A stretch of DNA of 12,054 nucleotides from Nitriliruptoraceae bacterium (GTDB lineage: Bacteria; Actinomycetota; Nitriliruptoria; Nitriliruptorales; Nitriliruptoraceae), in assembly GCA_007134165.1 (NCBI GenBank), contig SLLJ01000094.1, positions 1 through 12,054 on the forward strand. The letters run 5' to 3'. The notes under the pieces are model-generated. The model saw only the letters and a program-made list of their open reading frames with translations. It did not search any database and was not told where the DNA came from. The position numbers were made by a program, and so were the translations under genes. Shown one piece after another: positions 6,164 to 12,054 of this stretch (positions within the stretch are counted from its first letter, which is position 1; each line of letters opens with the position of its first letter).

Positions 6164-6438
6164 AGTGGCGTCGACGTCTGCCCTCACCGCTCCCGGCCGA
6201 CCCGGACTGCCACCAGGTCGCCGAGGTGCTCCAGTCCTACCTCGACGGCGAGCTCGGGTCCGGCGACACCGAGGCGGTGGCCGCCCACCTCGAGCACTGC
6301 GAGCGGTGCGGTATCGAGGCCGAGACTGTCACCCGGGTGATCGAGGCGATCCGCCGTCAGCGTCCGCCGCTGGATGCCGACGGGATCGAGCGGTTGAGCG
6401 GTTTCGTCGACGGGCTCACGGGCGCGGAGGGAGACTGA
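6160..6438 (+). CDS. RsrA-like zinc-binding anti-sigma factor
   Basis: This 92-residue cytoplasmic protein has no membrane span. Cys17, His43, Cys47 and Cys50 form C-x25-H-x3-C-x2-C (HLEHCERC). That is the same spacing as Cys11/His37/Cys41/Cys44 of Streptomyces RsrA, where zinc loss and disulfide formation under oxidation free the sigma factor. It starts 5 bases after GGAGGAG (6148-6154), inside the sigma gene, and overlaps the sigma stop by ATGA, so the two are made in a coupled ratio. The helix YLDGELGSGDTEAVAAHL is typical of the ZAS domain. Its last 23 bases overlap the convergent end of the transporter remnant, suggesting that decay or insertion reached this gene's edge. Redox sensing is inferred from the cysteine pattern. 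Confidence 0.88.
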   Translation: MKWRRRLPSPLPADPDCHQVAEVLQSYLDGELGSGDTEAVAAHLEHCERCGIEAETVTRVIEAIRRQRPPLDADGIERLSGFVDGLTGAEGD

Positions 6439-7166
6439 CGGTTGCGTCCTTCGGCTCGCCCGACTCCTCGGCCTCGCGGTTGACGTGGTCGATCAGGCTG
6501 CCGTGCCGGTTGCGGAAGTGTTCGGCGTCGTCGTGGGCCTCGAGCAGATCGAGTTCCTCGTGCAACGCGCGGTGCAGGCTCCAGACCATGAACAGCAGGA
6601 CCGGCGCGAAGGGTAGGCCCGTGGCCACCGACGCGGTCTGCAGCACGTCCAGTTCGCCGCCGATGTGCAGCACGGTGGCTCGCCGGCCTTCGTGAGCACG
6701 CTGAGGTGCTTGACCCCGCCGTCGAGCCCGGCGACGACCGACGCGATCGCTCCCGCGGTGATGCCGGCGATCAGCAGCACCGGGAAGCCGGTGCCCATCG
6801 GCCGGCCGGACACGAAGATGCGGTCAGCGGCCGGTCCCGGTTGTCGGCGGAGAAGGAGAGCGCGAGCGCGACCAGCCGGTGGACCGCCCAGGCGAGGCGG
6901 CGGACCTTGGACTTGGCCTGCAGGCCCCCGCGCTGCGGGTCTTTGCGTAGCGACCGAACGCGAAGAACGCCGCGGCGAGCTCGAGCAGGTTCAGCGCCGG
7001 GATCGAGAGCCAGCCGAAGCGGTCGTTGATCCCGGCCAGCACCGGAGAGCAGGCGACCTCGTCACGGTCGGGCAGCAGCGTGGCCGCTGCAACCAAGGCG
7101 AGCAGCGTGGCCGCTGCCTACTCGGCCCGTTCGAGCGCCCGTTCGGTGTCGGTCAGGTCGCGTCAT
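6416..7166 (-). pseudogene. Remnant of a BCCT-family (choline/betaine/carnitine) transporter
   Basis: Reading down the minus strand, pieces of one membrane transporter appear in changing frames. At 7160-6930 there is a first membrane segment (AAATLLALVAAATLLPD) and then INDRFGWLSIPALNLLELAAAFFAFGRYAK, matching BCCT membrane helices 1-2 (FGWLy...AFsRYG). An in-frame TAG interrupts it at 7118-7120. A frameshifted middle piece is hard to place. At about 6825-6680, GAIASVVAGLDGGVKHLSVLTKAGEPP fits the 'SxDSgxLv..LTsgG.P.PP' block of helix 8. At 6673-6416, in another frame, GGELDVLQTASVATGLPFAPVLLFMVWSLHRALHEEL is the characteristic BCCT C-terminal block. Intact members are about 500-650 residues; only about 250 codons' worth remains, so large internal deletions have occurred. 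The gene would have imported a compatible solute with Na+ or H+. C-terminal identity is firm; the N-terminal part is moderately so. Confidence 0.72.
7074..7117 (-). repeat. 17-base direct repeat with 27-base period in the transporter remnant
   Basis: AGCAGCGTGGCCGCTGC occurs at 7074-7090 and 7101-7117 (plus-strand reading). The period of 27 bases is nine codons, and on the minus strand it encodes two copies of AAATLL in the first membrane segment. It looks like an in-frame duplication or a scar of replication slippage. The premature TAG (7118-7120) abuts the second copy. Confidence 0.6.
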
Positions 7167-7324
7167 CGACTCGGAGTGCGTGACGTCTCCGTGGAGCGGT
7201 CGGTGCTGATGCGGGGATCCTCCGGTCGAGGGTGGCGGCCGGCCGGCGGGCAGGATCGGTGGCGCCAGGCCCCTCTGGGAGGCGTTGCCCAAGGCTCCAG
7301 GATCCGGTCCGCGGCGCGGCGTCC

Positions 7325-8218
7325 CTAGCCTGCCGAAGGCGGACTGGCAGCCTGCTCGGTGCGCTCGTTGGCGGCACCGGCGCGACGTCGCAGGGTGGTG
7401 CGGGCCGCGAGGCCCCCCACCACGACGAACGCGACTCCGGCCACCCCGAGCCAGGTCCCGGCGTCCGCCAGCAGGTTGGTGGCCCGCGAGGACCACTGCT
7501 CGAGCCACACGATCGCCCGGGGCAGCCCGGCTCCCGAGAGCGTGGCGGTCCAGAACACCACGATGCTCACGCCCGCCAGCACCAGCACGACACCCGACAC
7601 CCGGTTGACGTGCCGGCTCGCGCGTCGCAACCAGCCGATCACCGCCCGCTTGCCCAGCGCCAGTGCCATGGTGACCACCAGCAGCAGCACCGACATCCCC
7701 AGGCCATAGACCAGGAAGGTGAGCACACCGGCGAGCAGGCCGGCCTGGGTCATGGTGCTGGCGACCACGGCCAGGAACACCGGCAGCGTGCACGACAGCG
7801 AGGCGATGGCGTACGACACGCCGAACAGCACCACGCCACCGAGCCCGTCACCGTCGGTCCCGCGTCCGAGCTTGGGCAGCGACGCGGTGGGGGCATAGCC
7901 GGCCAGCATCGCGACCCCGAGTCCGGCCACGCCGACCCCGACGACCATCGCGGCCCACGGCACGGCATCGGCGACCAACTGCGTGCCCAGCGTCAGCAGC
8001 GCCCCCGCCACGCCGAACACTGCGAGGAAACCCACGGAGACCGCAGCCCCGACCCGCAGACCCCGCAATACGCTGACGGCGGTCGAGGTGGGGCGTGCCG
8101 GATCGGTGTCGTCGAGCCCGAGGAAGAAGGACAGGTAGGCGGGCAACATCGCGAACCCACAGGGGTTGACGGTGGCGACCAGCCCGGCCGTGAAGGCCAG
8201 GGCGACCGGGATCTCCAT
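7325..8218 (-). CDS. ccdA: CcdA-type cytochrome c biogenesis / thiol-disulfide transmembrane protein
   Basis: This 297-residue integral membrane protein carries electrons from cytoplasmic thioredoxin across the membrane to extracytoplasmic thiol proteins. It has at least six hydrophobic spans. The two catalytic cysteines are in their conserved settings: Cys20 in TVNPCGF of the first span and Cys143 in ASLSCTLPVF. The internal pseudo-symmetry and the NPCG motif are characteristic of CcdA/DsbD-beta proteins. It begins 4 bases after the stop of the TlpA-like gene; GAGG (8229-8226) lies 7 bases before the ATG. The two are therefore one operon, in which CcdA would re-reduce the TlpA-like protein. 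No resB/resC or other heme-ligation gene is adjacent, so the role could be general thiol reduction rather than cytochrome c maturation only. Confidence 0.88.
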   Translation of the reverse strand: MEIPVALAFTAGLVATVNPCGFAMLPAYLSFFLGLDDTDPARPTSTAVSVLRGLRVGAAVSVGFLAVFGVAGALLTLGTQLVADAVPWAAMVVGVGVAGLGVAMLAGYAPTASLPKLGRGTDGDGLGGVVLFGVSYAIASLSCTLPVFLAVVASTMTQAGLLAGVLTFLVYGLGMSVLLLVVTMALALGKRAVIGWLRRASRHVNRVSGVVLVLAGVSIVVFWTATLSGAGLPRAIVWLEQWSSRATNLLADAGTWLGVAGVAFVVVGGLAARTTLRRRAGAANERTEQAASPPSAG

Positions 8219-8222
8219 GACA

Positions 8223-8717
8223 TCACCTCAGGTGCTCGTCGATGAGTTCGCGCAGCTGCGCTTCCGTGAGCAGACCCGCATGACGGTGCGCGACGGTGCC
8301 CTCGTCGGTGACGAAGAAGGTGGAAGGCATCGATACCACGCCGAACTCCCGGAACAGCTCACCGTTCGGATCCAGGCCGAGGTCGTAGGTGACCCCGGTC
8401 TCCTCGACGAGGCGTTGTGCCTCGGGCAGGCTGTCCTGGGTGTTGATCCCCACGAAGCGCACCTCATCGCGCACGTCGAGGTGGACGCGCTCGAAGTCGG
8501 GCATCTCGGCCACGCATGGCGGGCACCAGGAGGCCCAGAAGTTCACCACTGCTGGCTCGCCGGCCAGGTCGGCGAGCGACGCCTGGTCGCCGTCGAAGGT
8601 CTCGTAGGCGAGGTCGGGTACCGGTGGGCCGGCGTCGCTGCCGTCGGCGCAGGCGGTGGCCAGCAGCATCAGCACAGCGAACAGTGCCGAGAGGGTCGGT
8701 CGCGATGGAGAGGACAC
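8223..8717 (-). CDS. TlpA/ResA-like thioredoxin-fold lipoprotein
   Basis: This 164-residue extracytoplasmic thiol-disulfide oxidoreductase has a signal at residues 1-22, followed by Cys23 in LLATACA. The lipobox is non-ideal because position -3 is Ala. The thioredoxin fold contains NFWASWCPPC with Cys65 and Cys68, and cis-Pro131 in VVSMPSTFFV. The WCPPC active site and size match ResA/TlpA proteins, which reduce apocytochrome c heme-site cysteines or other exported disulfides. The GTG start at 8717 has GGAG about 8 bases upstream. It is the first gene of a two-gene operon with ccdA. The leader carries a GGAAG-N18-GTT promoter candidate and five phased ACGT repeats, both absent from the other genes here except for the promoter class. 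Confidence 0.88.
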   Translation of the reverse strand: MSSPSRPTLSALFAVLMLLATACADGSDAGPPVPDLAYETFDGDQASLADLAGEPAVVNFWASWCPPCVAEMPDFERVHLDVRDEVRFVGINTQDSLPEAQRLVEETGVTYDLGLDPNGELFREFGVVSMPSTFFVTDEGTVAHRHAGLLTEAQLRELIDEHLR

Positions 8718-8737
8718 GCGCAGGCTCCGGGTCGGCG

Positions 8738-8787
8738 ACGTCTGGTCACGTCTGGCGACGTCTGGTCACGTCTGTTGACGTGGACAA
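8738..8787. repeat. 10-base phased ACGT repeat array in the tlpA-like leader
   Basis: Five ACGT cores start at 8738, 8748, 8758, 8768 and 8778, exactly 10 bases apart. The units read ACGTCTGGTC, ACGTCTGGCG, ACGTCTGGTC, ACGTCTGTTG and ACGTGGACAA. The first two pairs also form an exact 20-base tandem repeat (8735-8754 and 8755-8774). The array lies between the candidate -10 (8788-8786) and the GTG at 8717 of the minus-strand operon. It would occupy the start site and early leader. One-turn phasing of a palindromic core suggests cooperative protein binding; an RNA-level role is also possible. Confidence 0.65.
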
Positions 8788-8811
8788 CTCCCGGCGCCGA
8801 TGCAGGCTTCC
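8786..8811 (-). promoter_or_regulatory. Candidate sigma-R-type promoter of the tlpA-like/ccdA operon, GGAAG-N18-GTT
   Basis: On the minus strand GGAAG (8811-8807) is followed after exactly 18 bases by GTT (8788-8786). Only the fifth -35 base differs from GGAAT/GGAAC. The start site would be near 8780, giving a leader of about 62 nt. A thiol-disulfide relay operon is a sensible target for a sigma-R-type factor, and such a factor with its zinc anti-sigma is encoded 2.4 kb away. Confidence 0.5.
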
Positions 8812-8846
8812 CTGGGCGACCGCAGGGCGCCCGTGCTCCGCGCCGA

Positions 8847-9593
8847 TCAGCCGGGCAGGGCGAGGTCGGTGAGGTCGAGTACGCGAGTGACGATCGCCTC
8901 GGCGACCTCGCTGAGCACCCGGTTGTGGTGCCGTGCGTAGCGGCGAAGCAGCTCGAAGCTTTCCTCGGGGCTTCCGCCCTGGGTGGCGGCCAGCATGCCC
9001 TTGGCCTGCTCGATGATCACCCGGCTGTGCAGTGCCTGCGTCAGCCGCTGAGCCTCGGTGCGTGCGTCCGACAGCGCCTGCTGATCGGTCAGTCGGGTCG
9101 CGGCGACGATCGCCAGGTCCCGAACGATCTGTCCCCGCCCGGCGTCGTCGGGCGTCAGTGGCTCGACATGCAGCGTCGTCACCACGCCCACGACCCCGTT
9201 GGACGCGAGCAGCGGGGTCGCCTCCGCGGCCCGGTATCCGGCGCGGTGCGCCTCGGGTGCGAAACTCGGCCAGCGGGTGCGGAAGTGCTCGAGGTCCTCG
9301 GCGCGGTGCACCACCCCCGTCCGCAGCGCCTCCACCGACGGGCCGTCGGTGCGTTGCAGGTCGCCGAGCTGCTCGATCAGCCCCTGGTCCGGGCAGGTGG
9401 TGAGCACCTGCAGTTCGTCGGCGTCGTCGACCAGATGCGCGGTGCAGGCCGCCGCCAGCGACTGGGCGACGATGCGCTCGGTGAGCAGCTCGAGCACCCT
9501 GGCCGGGTCCGCACCGTCGGCCGTCGCAAGCGCCGTGAAGATCCCGGCCAGCTCAGGCCCGGAGATCGGGGGATCGGCCCGACGCTCAGCCAT
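8847..9593 (-). CDS. GAF and ANTAR domain regulator
   Basis: This 248-residue protein has an N-terminal GAF-type sensory domain (about 15-165, with TDGPSVEALRTG and a GVVGVVTTLHVE strand pair). It ends in an ANTAR domain (about 185-240: ALHSRVIIEQAKGMLA, then SPEESFELLRRYARHHNRVLSEVAEAIV). ANTAR domains bind paired RNA hairpins and prevent premature transcription termination. Many actinobacterial GAF-ANTAR proteins are soluble orphan regulators whose ligand is unknown. The ATG at 9593 is preferred over the GTG two codons earlier because AGG lies about 10 bases upstream of it and too close to the GTG. It is on the same strand as the tlpA-like/ccdA pair but 129 bases upstream of it, with a separate candidate promoter for that pair, so it is probably transcribed separately. 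No A1/G4-loop double hairpin target was identified by eye nearby. Confidence 0.88.
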   Translation of the reverse strand: MAERRADPPISGPELAGIFTALATADGADPARVLELLTERIVAQSLAAACTAHLVDDADELQVLTTCPDQGLIEQLGDLQRTDGPSVEALRTGVVHRAEDLEHFRTRWPSFAPEAHRAGYRAAEATPLLASNGVVGVVTTLHVEPLTPDDAGRGQIVRDLAIVAATRLTDQQALSDARTEAQRLTQALHSRVIIEQAKGMLAATQGGSPEESFELLRRYARHHNRVLSEVAEAIVTRVLDLTDLALPG

Positions 9594-9622
9594 GCCCACT
9601 GCCTGAACGGGCGATGCGCCCC

Positions 9623-9651
9623 ATCATGCTGCCCCTCACCGTCTGCACCAA
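9623..9651 (-). promoter_or_regulatory. Weak housekeeping promoter candidate for the GAF-ANTAR gene
   Basis: On the minus strand TTGGTG (9651-9646) and CATGAT (9628-9623) are separated by 17 bases. They match three and four of the consensus positions. The start site would fall near 9616, about 23 nt before the ATG at 9593. It is the best -35/-10 pair seen in this 106-base gap but is weak. Confidence 0.25.
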
Positions 9652-9677
9652 GATTCGGTCGTGCAGCGCCGGGGTCT

Positions 9678-9692
9678 GGAGCAGACTGCTCC
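9678..9692. repeat. 15-base palindrome downstream of the SGNH gene
   Basis: GGAGCAG and CTGCTCC flank a single A (9678-9692). It lies 7 bases past the SGNH stop codon and upstream of the GAF-ANTAR gene. As RNA only about 5 bp can pair, with a 5-base loop, and no T-run follows on either strand. A protein-binding site is as likely as a terminator. Confidence 0.4.
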
Positions 9693-9699
9693 TTGCACT

Positions 9700-10743
9700 C
9701 TACCGCGTGATGGTCCGCGTTGCGGGGGCTGCGGCCGGAGCAGTTCCCCAGCGCTCGGCGAGCAGCCCGTCGAGGACGGACGCGACCAGGTCCCCGCCCG
9801 GATGGGTCAGGTGCACGCCGTCGTCGGCTCGCACCGCGGTGCCGTCCCGGCGGGTGGTGTAGCCCTCGGGGGACAGCACCGTGCCGGTGTCGACCACCTG
9901 CACGTCACGGCCGGCAGCGGCCCGGAGCACGGCGGCGTTGGTCAGCTGTCGGGAGGCCTCAAGCCGGTCGGGACGCATCGCCGGCAGCTGCAGCCAGATG
10001 ACCTGCCGTTCGGCGTCGATGGCCACGTCGAGCAGCCGCGCCACCCGCTGTTCGTACTCCGGCTCCCAGCCCGGCTCCGCAGAGTGGATCGGCGCGTCGC
10101 CGGGCACCACCAGGCTCTGGTCGTCGTTCCCGCCGAGCATCAGCACCACGACGTCCGGATCGTGGGTCGCGAGCAGGCCGCCGAGGTGATCGTGCCAGTC
10201 CAGCACGTCTGGTCGGGCCAGCCCGGTGCTGATCCGGATCTCCTGGTGCCAGCGCACGTCGTCGCGCCCGGTCACCGACCGGCCGTAGCCTTCCGCGATC
10301 GCGCCGAGCAACGAGTCGCCCGCGAGCAGCACCCGCAACGGGTCGTCGGCACTGATCGTCCGGCTGCGGCTGGTGGTCGCGGCGCGTCGCTGTGCGAGCT
10401 GCTCGTCGAACCGGTCCGCGAGCGATCGGGCCTCGGACGCCTCCCCGGTGGTCGCTGGCCCCGGCTGCGGAGGAGGGGCATCCCGGATGGCGGTGGCAAC
10501 GGGACGCTGCGGATCGTCAGGGCTCACAACGTCGCGAAGCCCGACCAGCCAGGTCCGCGGACGGTCGAGGCCCAGCGCCGCCCCGGCACGCTCCAGTCCG
10601 GAGCCGACGGCGAGGGCGGCCTGGCGTGCCGCCCCCACCGGCAGGCCGGTCGCGGCGGCTACCAGCCCAGGGCCGTTGAACAGCGCACCGAGCAGCAGTG
10701 CGGCGAGCACGGCTCTCACGGCGATCCGTGGCGGGGTGTGCAT
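9700..10743 (-). CDS. SGNH/GDSL-type hydrolase, DUF459-like
   Basis: This 347-residue secreted or membrane-anchored protein has an N-terminal hydrophobic stretch (residues 8-33, AVRAVLAALLLGALF) as signal anchor. A Pro/Ala/Arg-rich linker follows to about residue 130, then the SGNH domain. Visible catalytic blocks are block I RVLLAGDSLL with Ser144, a VVVLMLGGNDDQ block with the oxyanion Asn near 200, and DGVHLTHPGG near 320 supplying the Asp and His. This order and the extracytoplasmic location match DUF459 proteins that transfer or remove acyl groups on cell-surface glycans. It follows the MBOAT gene directly: the MBOAT stop is 24 bases before this ATG, or 9 before an alternative GTG at 10758. 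The ATG was preferred because GAGG lies 4 bases upstream. The C-terminus is Ala/Pro/Thr-rich. Substrate is unknown. Confidence 0.82.
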   Translation of the reverse strand: MHTPPRIAVRAVLAALLLGALFNGPGLVAAATGLPVGAARQAALAVGSGLERAGAALGLDRPRTWLVGLRDVVSPDDPQRPVATAIRDAPPPQPGPATTGEASEARSLADRFDEQLAQRRAATTSRSRTISADDPLRVLLAGDSLLGAIAEGYGRSVTGRDDVRWHQEIRISTGLARPDVLDWHDHLGGLLATHDPDVVVLMLGGNDDQSLVVPGDAPIHSAEPGWEPEYEQRVARLLDVAIDAERQVIWLQLPAMRPDRLEASRQLTNAAVLRAAAGRDVQVVDTGTVLSPEGYTTRRDGTAVRADDGVHLTHPGGDLVASVLDGLLAERWGTAPAAAPATRTITR

Positions 10744-10767
10744 GGCTCCTCGACTCACGACGGGAGG

Positions 10768-12054
10768 TCAGAACTGGAAGTAGATGAACGGGGCGACGCC
10801 GTCGGGCCCGAACACGTCGAGCACCACCAGCAGCAGCGCGAACGCGGGCACGTGCACGACCAGCGGTAGCCGGTCCCAGATCCGGGCCAGTGCCAACCGG
10901 GGGCGGTCGGGGACCTGCTGGACGAGCAGCACGGCGACGACCAGTGCGAGCACCGTGGAGGGCAGGTGCGAGGGCGAAGAACCGGCGACCAGGCGGCCGA
11001 GCACGGTCAGCGCGGTGCCGAACGAGTCGGCCCGGAAGAACACCCACGCCAGGCACACCAGATGGAAGGTCACGGCCCACCCGACCAGTGGGTGCGGTTC
11101 GCTTCGTCGCTGGGTTGCCGGGACCAGGCGCGAGACCGACTGCTCCGCGGTGCTCAGCACCCGCCGGGCTGCCCGGCGCCGCTCGACCACGAGCCCCAGA
11201 CCGTGCAGGGCGCCCCACGCCACGAAGGTCCAGGCCGCGCCGTGCCACAGTCCACCGAGCAGCATGGTGAGCATCAGGTTGCGCTCGGTGCGCCGCGGCC
11301 CGTCACGGTTGCCGCCCAGCGGCACGTACAGGTAGTCGCGCAGCCACCGCGACAGCGTTTGGTGCCAGCGTCGCCAGAAGTCCTGCAGCGAACGGGCGGC
11401 GTACGGCCGGTCGAAGTTGCGGGGGAAGCGGAAGCCGAGCAGCAGGGCCACCCCGATGGCGATGGTGGTGTAGCCGGCGAAGTCCGCGTAGATCTGCACG
11501 GCGTAGGCGTAGATCCCGACCAGCACAGTGGCGCCGGCGTACTCGCCCGGGGTGGCGAACAGCGGGTCGACGATCGCCTCGGCGAGGTGGTTGGCGACCA
11601 CCACCTTGAGCAGCAGTCCGGTCGCGATCAGCCGCAGTGCCGTGCCGACCGGCACCCCGCGTGAGTCGGGTCCGGCGGCGAGCTGGGGCAGGAACTCCCC
11701 GGGGCGGACGATCGGGCCCGCGACCAACTGCGGGAAGAACGCGAGGTACACCGCCGCGTCGAGCAGCGTGGTCGGGCGCAGCCGGCGACGGTGGACCTCG
11801 ACCACGTAGCTGATGGCCTGGAAGGTGAAGAACGAGATCCCGACCGGCAGCACCACCTCGGGGTAGGGCAGGTCGAGGTCGGTCCCGAGCAGCCGCAGCA
11901 GTCCGTCGGCGGAGCCGGCGATGAACCCGGCGTACTTGAACCAGGCCAGCAGGCCGAGGTTGCCGACCAGGGCGCCGAGCAGCCAGCGGCTGCGCGCTGC
12001 GTCGTCGCGTGCGAGGTGGATGCCGTTGGCGGCGACCTCGTTCCCGACGGTGGA
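10768..12054 (-). CDS. MBOAT family O-acyltransferase (partial at the window edge)
   Basis: This polytopic membrane enzyme of the AlgI/DltB class moves an acyl group across the membrane for O-acylation of an exported polymer. The frame stays open to base 12054, giving 428 visible residues, so the start is outside the window. It shows the family hallmarks: an FKYAGF block near the visible N-terminus, VVLPVGISFFTFQAISYVVEV, FFPQLVAGPIVRP, then DFWRRWHQTLSRWLRDYLYVPLGGNR, and LLGGLWHGAAWTFVAWGALHG with the catalytic His. The C-terminus FGPDGVAPFIYFQF is also typical, so the 3' end is intact. A GTG at 11856 is not the start, because clear family sequence lies upstream of it. It pairs with the following SGNH gene, which would complete acyl transfer outside. 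Confidence 0.93.
   Translation of the reverse strand, partial: STVGNEVAANGIHLARDDAARSRWLLGALVGNLGLLAWFKYAGFIAGSADGLLRLLGTDLDLPYPEVVLPVGISFFTFQAISYVVEVHRRRLRPTTLLDAAVYLAFFPQLVAGPIVRPGEFLPQLAAGPDSRGVPVGTALRLIATGLLLKVVVANHLAEAIVDPLFATPGEYAGATVLVGIYAYAVQIYADFAGYTTIAIGVALLLGFRFPRNFDRPYAARSLQDFWRRWHQTLSRWLRDYLYVPLGGNRDGPRRTERNLMLTMLLGGLWHGAAWTFVAWGALHGLGLVVERRRAARRVLSTAEQSVSRLVPATQRRSEPHPLVGWAVTFHLVCLAWVFFRADSFGTALTVLGRLVAGSSPSHLPSTVLALVVAVLLVQQVPDRPRLALARIWDRLPLVVHVPAFALLLVVLDVFGPDGVAPFIYFQF

Noticed and set aside
7167..7324. Gap between ccdA and the transporter remnant as a site for a small gene or terminator
   Set aside because: I saw no ribosome-bound short frame, no hairpin with a T-run and no repeat in these 158 bases.
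7062..7793. 243-residue minus-strand frame overlapping the ccdA 3' half and the start of the transporter remnant
   Set aside because: It overlaps ccdA in another frame and has Arg/Gly-rich shadow composition.
7232..8245. 337-residue plus-strand open frame opposite ccdA
   Set aside because: Very His/Gln/Gly-rich, as expected for the antisense of a hydrophobic membrane protein gene; ccdA on the minus strand is certain.
9678..9692. Palindrome as an intrinsic terminator of the SGNH gene
   Set aside because: Only about 5 bp can pair with a 5-base loop, and there is no T-tract on the minus strand after it.
8166..9710. 514-residue plus-strand open frame opposite the ccdA start, tlpA-like and GAF-ANTAR genes
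   Set aside because: It spans three real minus-strand genes and their gaps, and its translation has no recognisable family.
9661..10869. 402-residue plus-strand open frame opposite the SGNH gene
   Set aside because: The minus-strand product carries complete SGNH catalytic blocks; the plus-strand translation is His/Gln/Arg-rich shadow sequence.
11854..11856. GTG as the start of the MBOAT protein
   Set aside because: In-frame sequence upstream to the window edge encodes conserved MBOAT residues (FKYAGF region), so the gene is truncated by the window rather than starting here.

Overview
The window is a GC-rich stretch of bacterial chromosome. The strong G/C third-position bias, long antisense open frames, frequent GTG starts and gene families (DUF4349 lipoprotein, GAF-ANTAR regulator, RsrA-like zinc anti-sigma factor) point to an actinomycete-type (Actinomycetota) organism. 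I cannot place it more precisely. No tRNA, rRNA, CRISPR array, insertion sequence or phage gene was seen.

Layout. Bases 1-343 are a non-coding leader with a striking dyad, short repeats and a candidate sigma-R-type promoter. It feeds a DUF4349 membrane-anchored lipoprotein (344-1543, +). A large uncharacterised protein (1566-3251, -) converges on it and is divergent from an aldo/keto reductase (3366-4343, +). The reductase converges on an NDH-2-like FAD/NAD oxidoreductase (4350-5510, -), and their stop codons share one palindrome. Divergent from the oxidoreductase is a translationally coupled ECF sigma factor and zinc anti-sigma pair (5603-6438, +). Its cysteine/histidine spacing is that of RsrA, and its promoter matches the sigma-R/SigH form. 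The 3' end of the anti-sigma gene runs into the remains of a BCCT-family osmolyte transporter (6416-7166, -), which is deleted and frameshifted.

The right half reads entirely on the minus strand. From the right edge it holds an MBOAT O-acyltransferase (partial, runs off the window), an SGNH/DUF459-type hydrolase, a GAF-ANTAR regulator, a TlpA-like lipoprotein thiol oxidoreductase and a CcdA-type thiol-disulfide membrane transporter. MBOAT plus SGNH is a classic pair for O-acylating an exported glycan. TlpA plus CcdA forms an extracytoplasmic reducing relay.

Main idea from the hunt. Three upstream regions carry a GGAA-class -35 separated by exactly 18 nt from a GTT/GTC -10: the sigma factor's own gene (GGAAT-N18-GTT), the tlpA-like/ccdA operon (GGAAG-N18-GTT) and the DUF4349 gene (GGAAC-N18-GTC). 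With the RsrA-type anti-sigma factor this suggests a local redox-stress regulon in which a disulfide-sensing sigma switch controls export of reducing power. The leader of the tlpA-like/ccdA operon also holds five ACGT cores phased at exactly 10 bp, which no standard element explains. The promoter calls are motif matches by eye and the regulon is inference.
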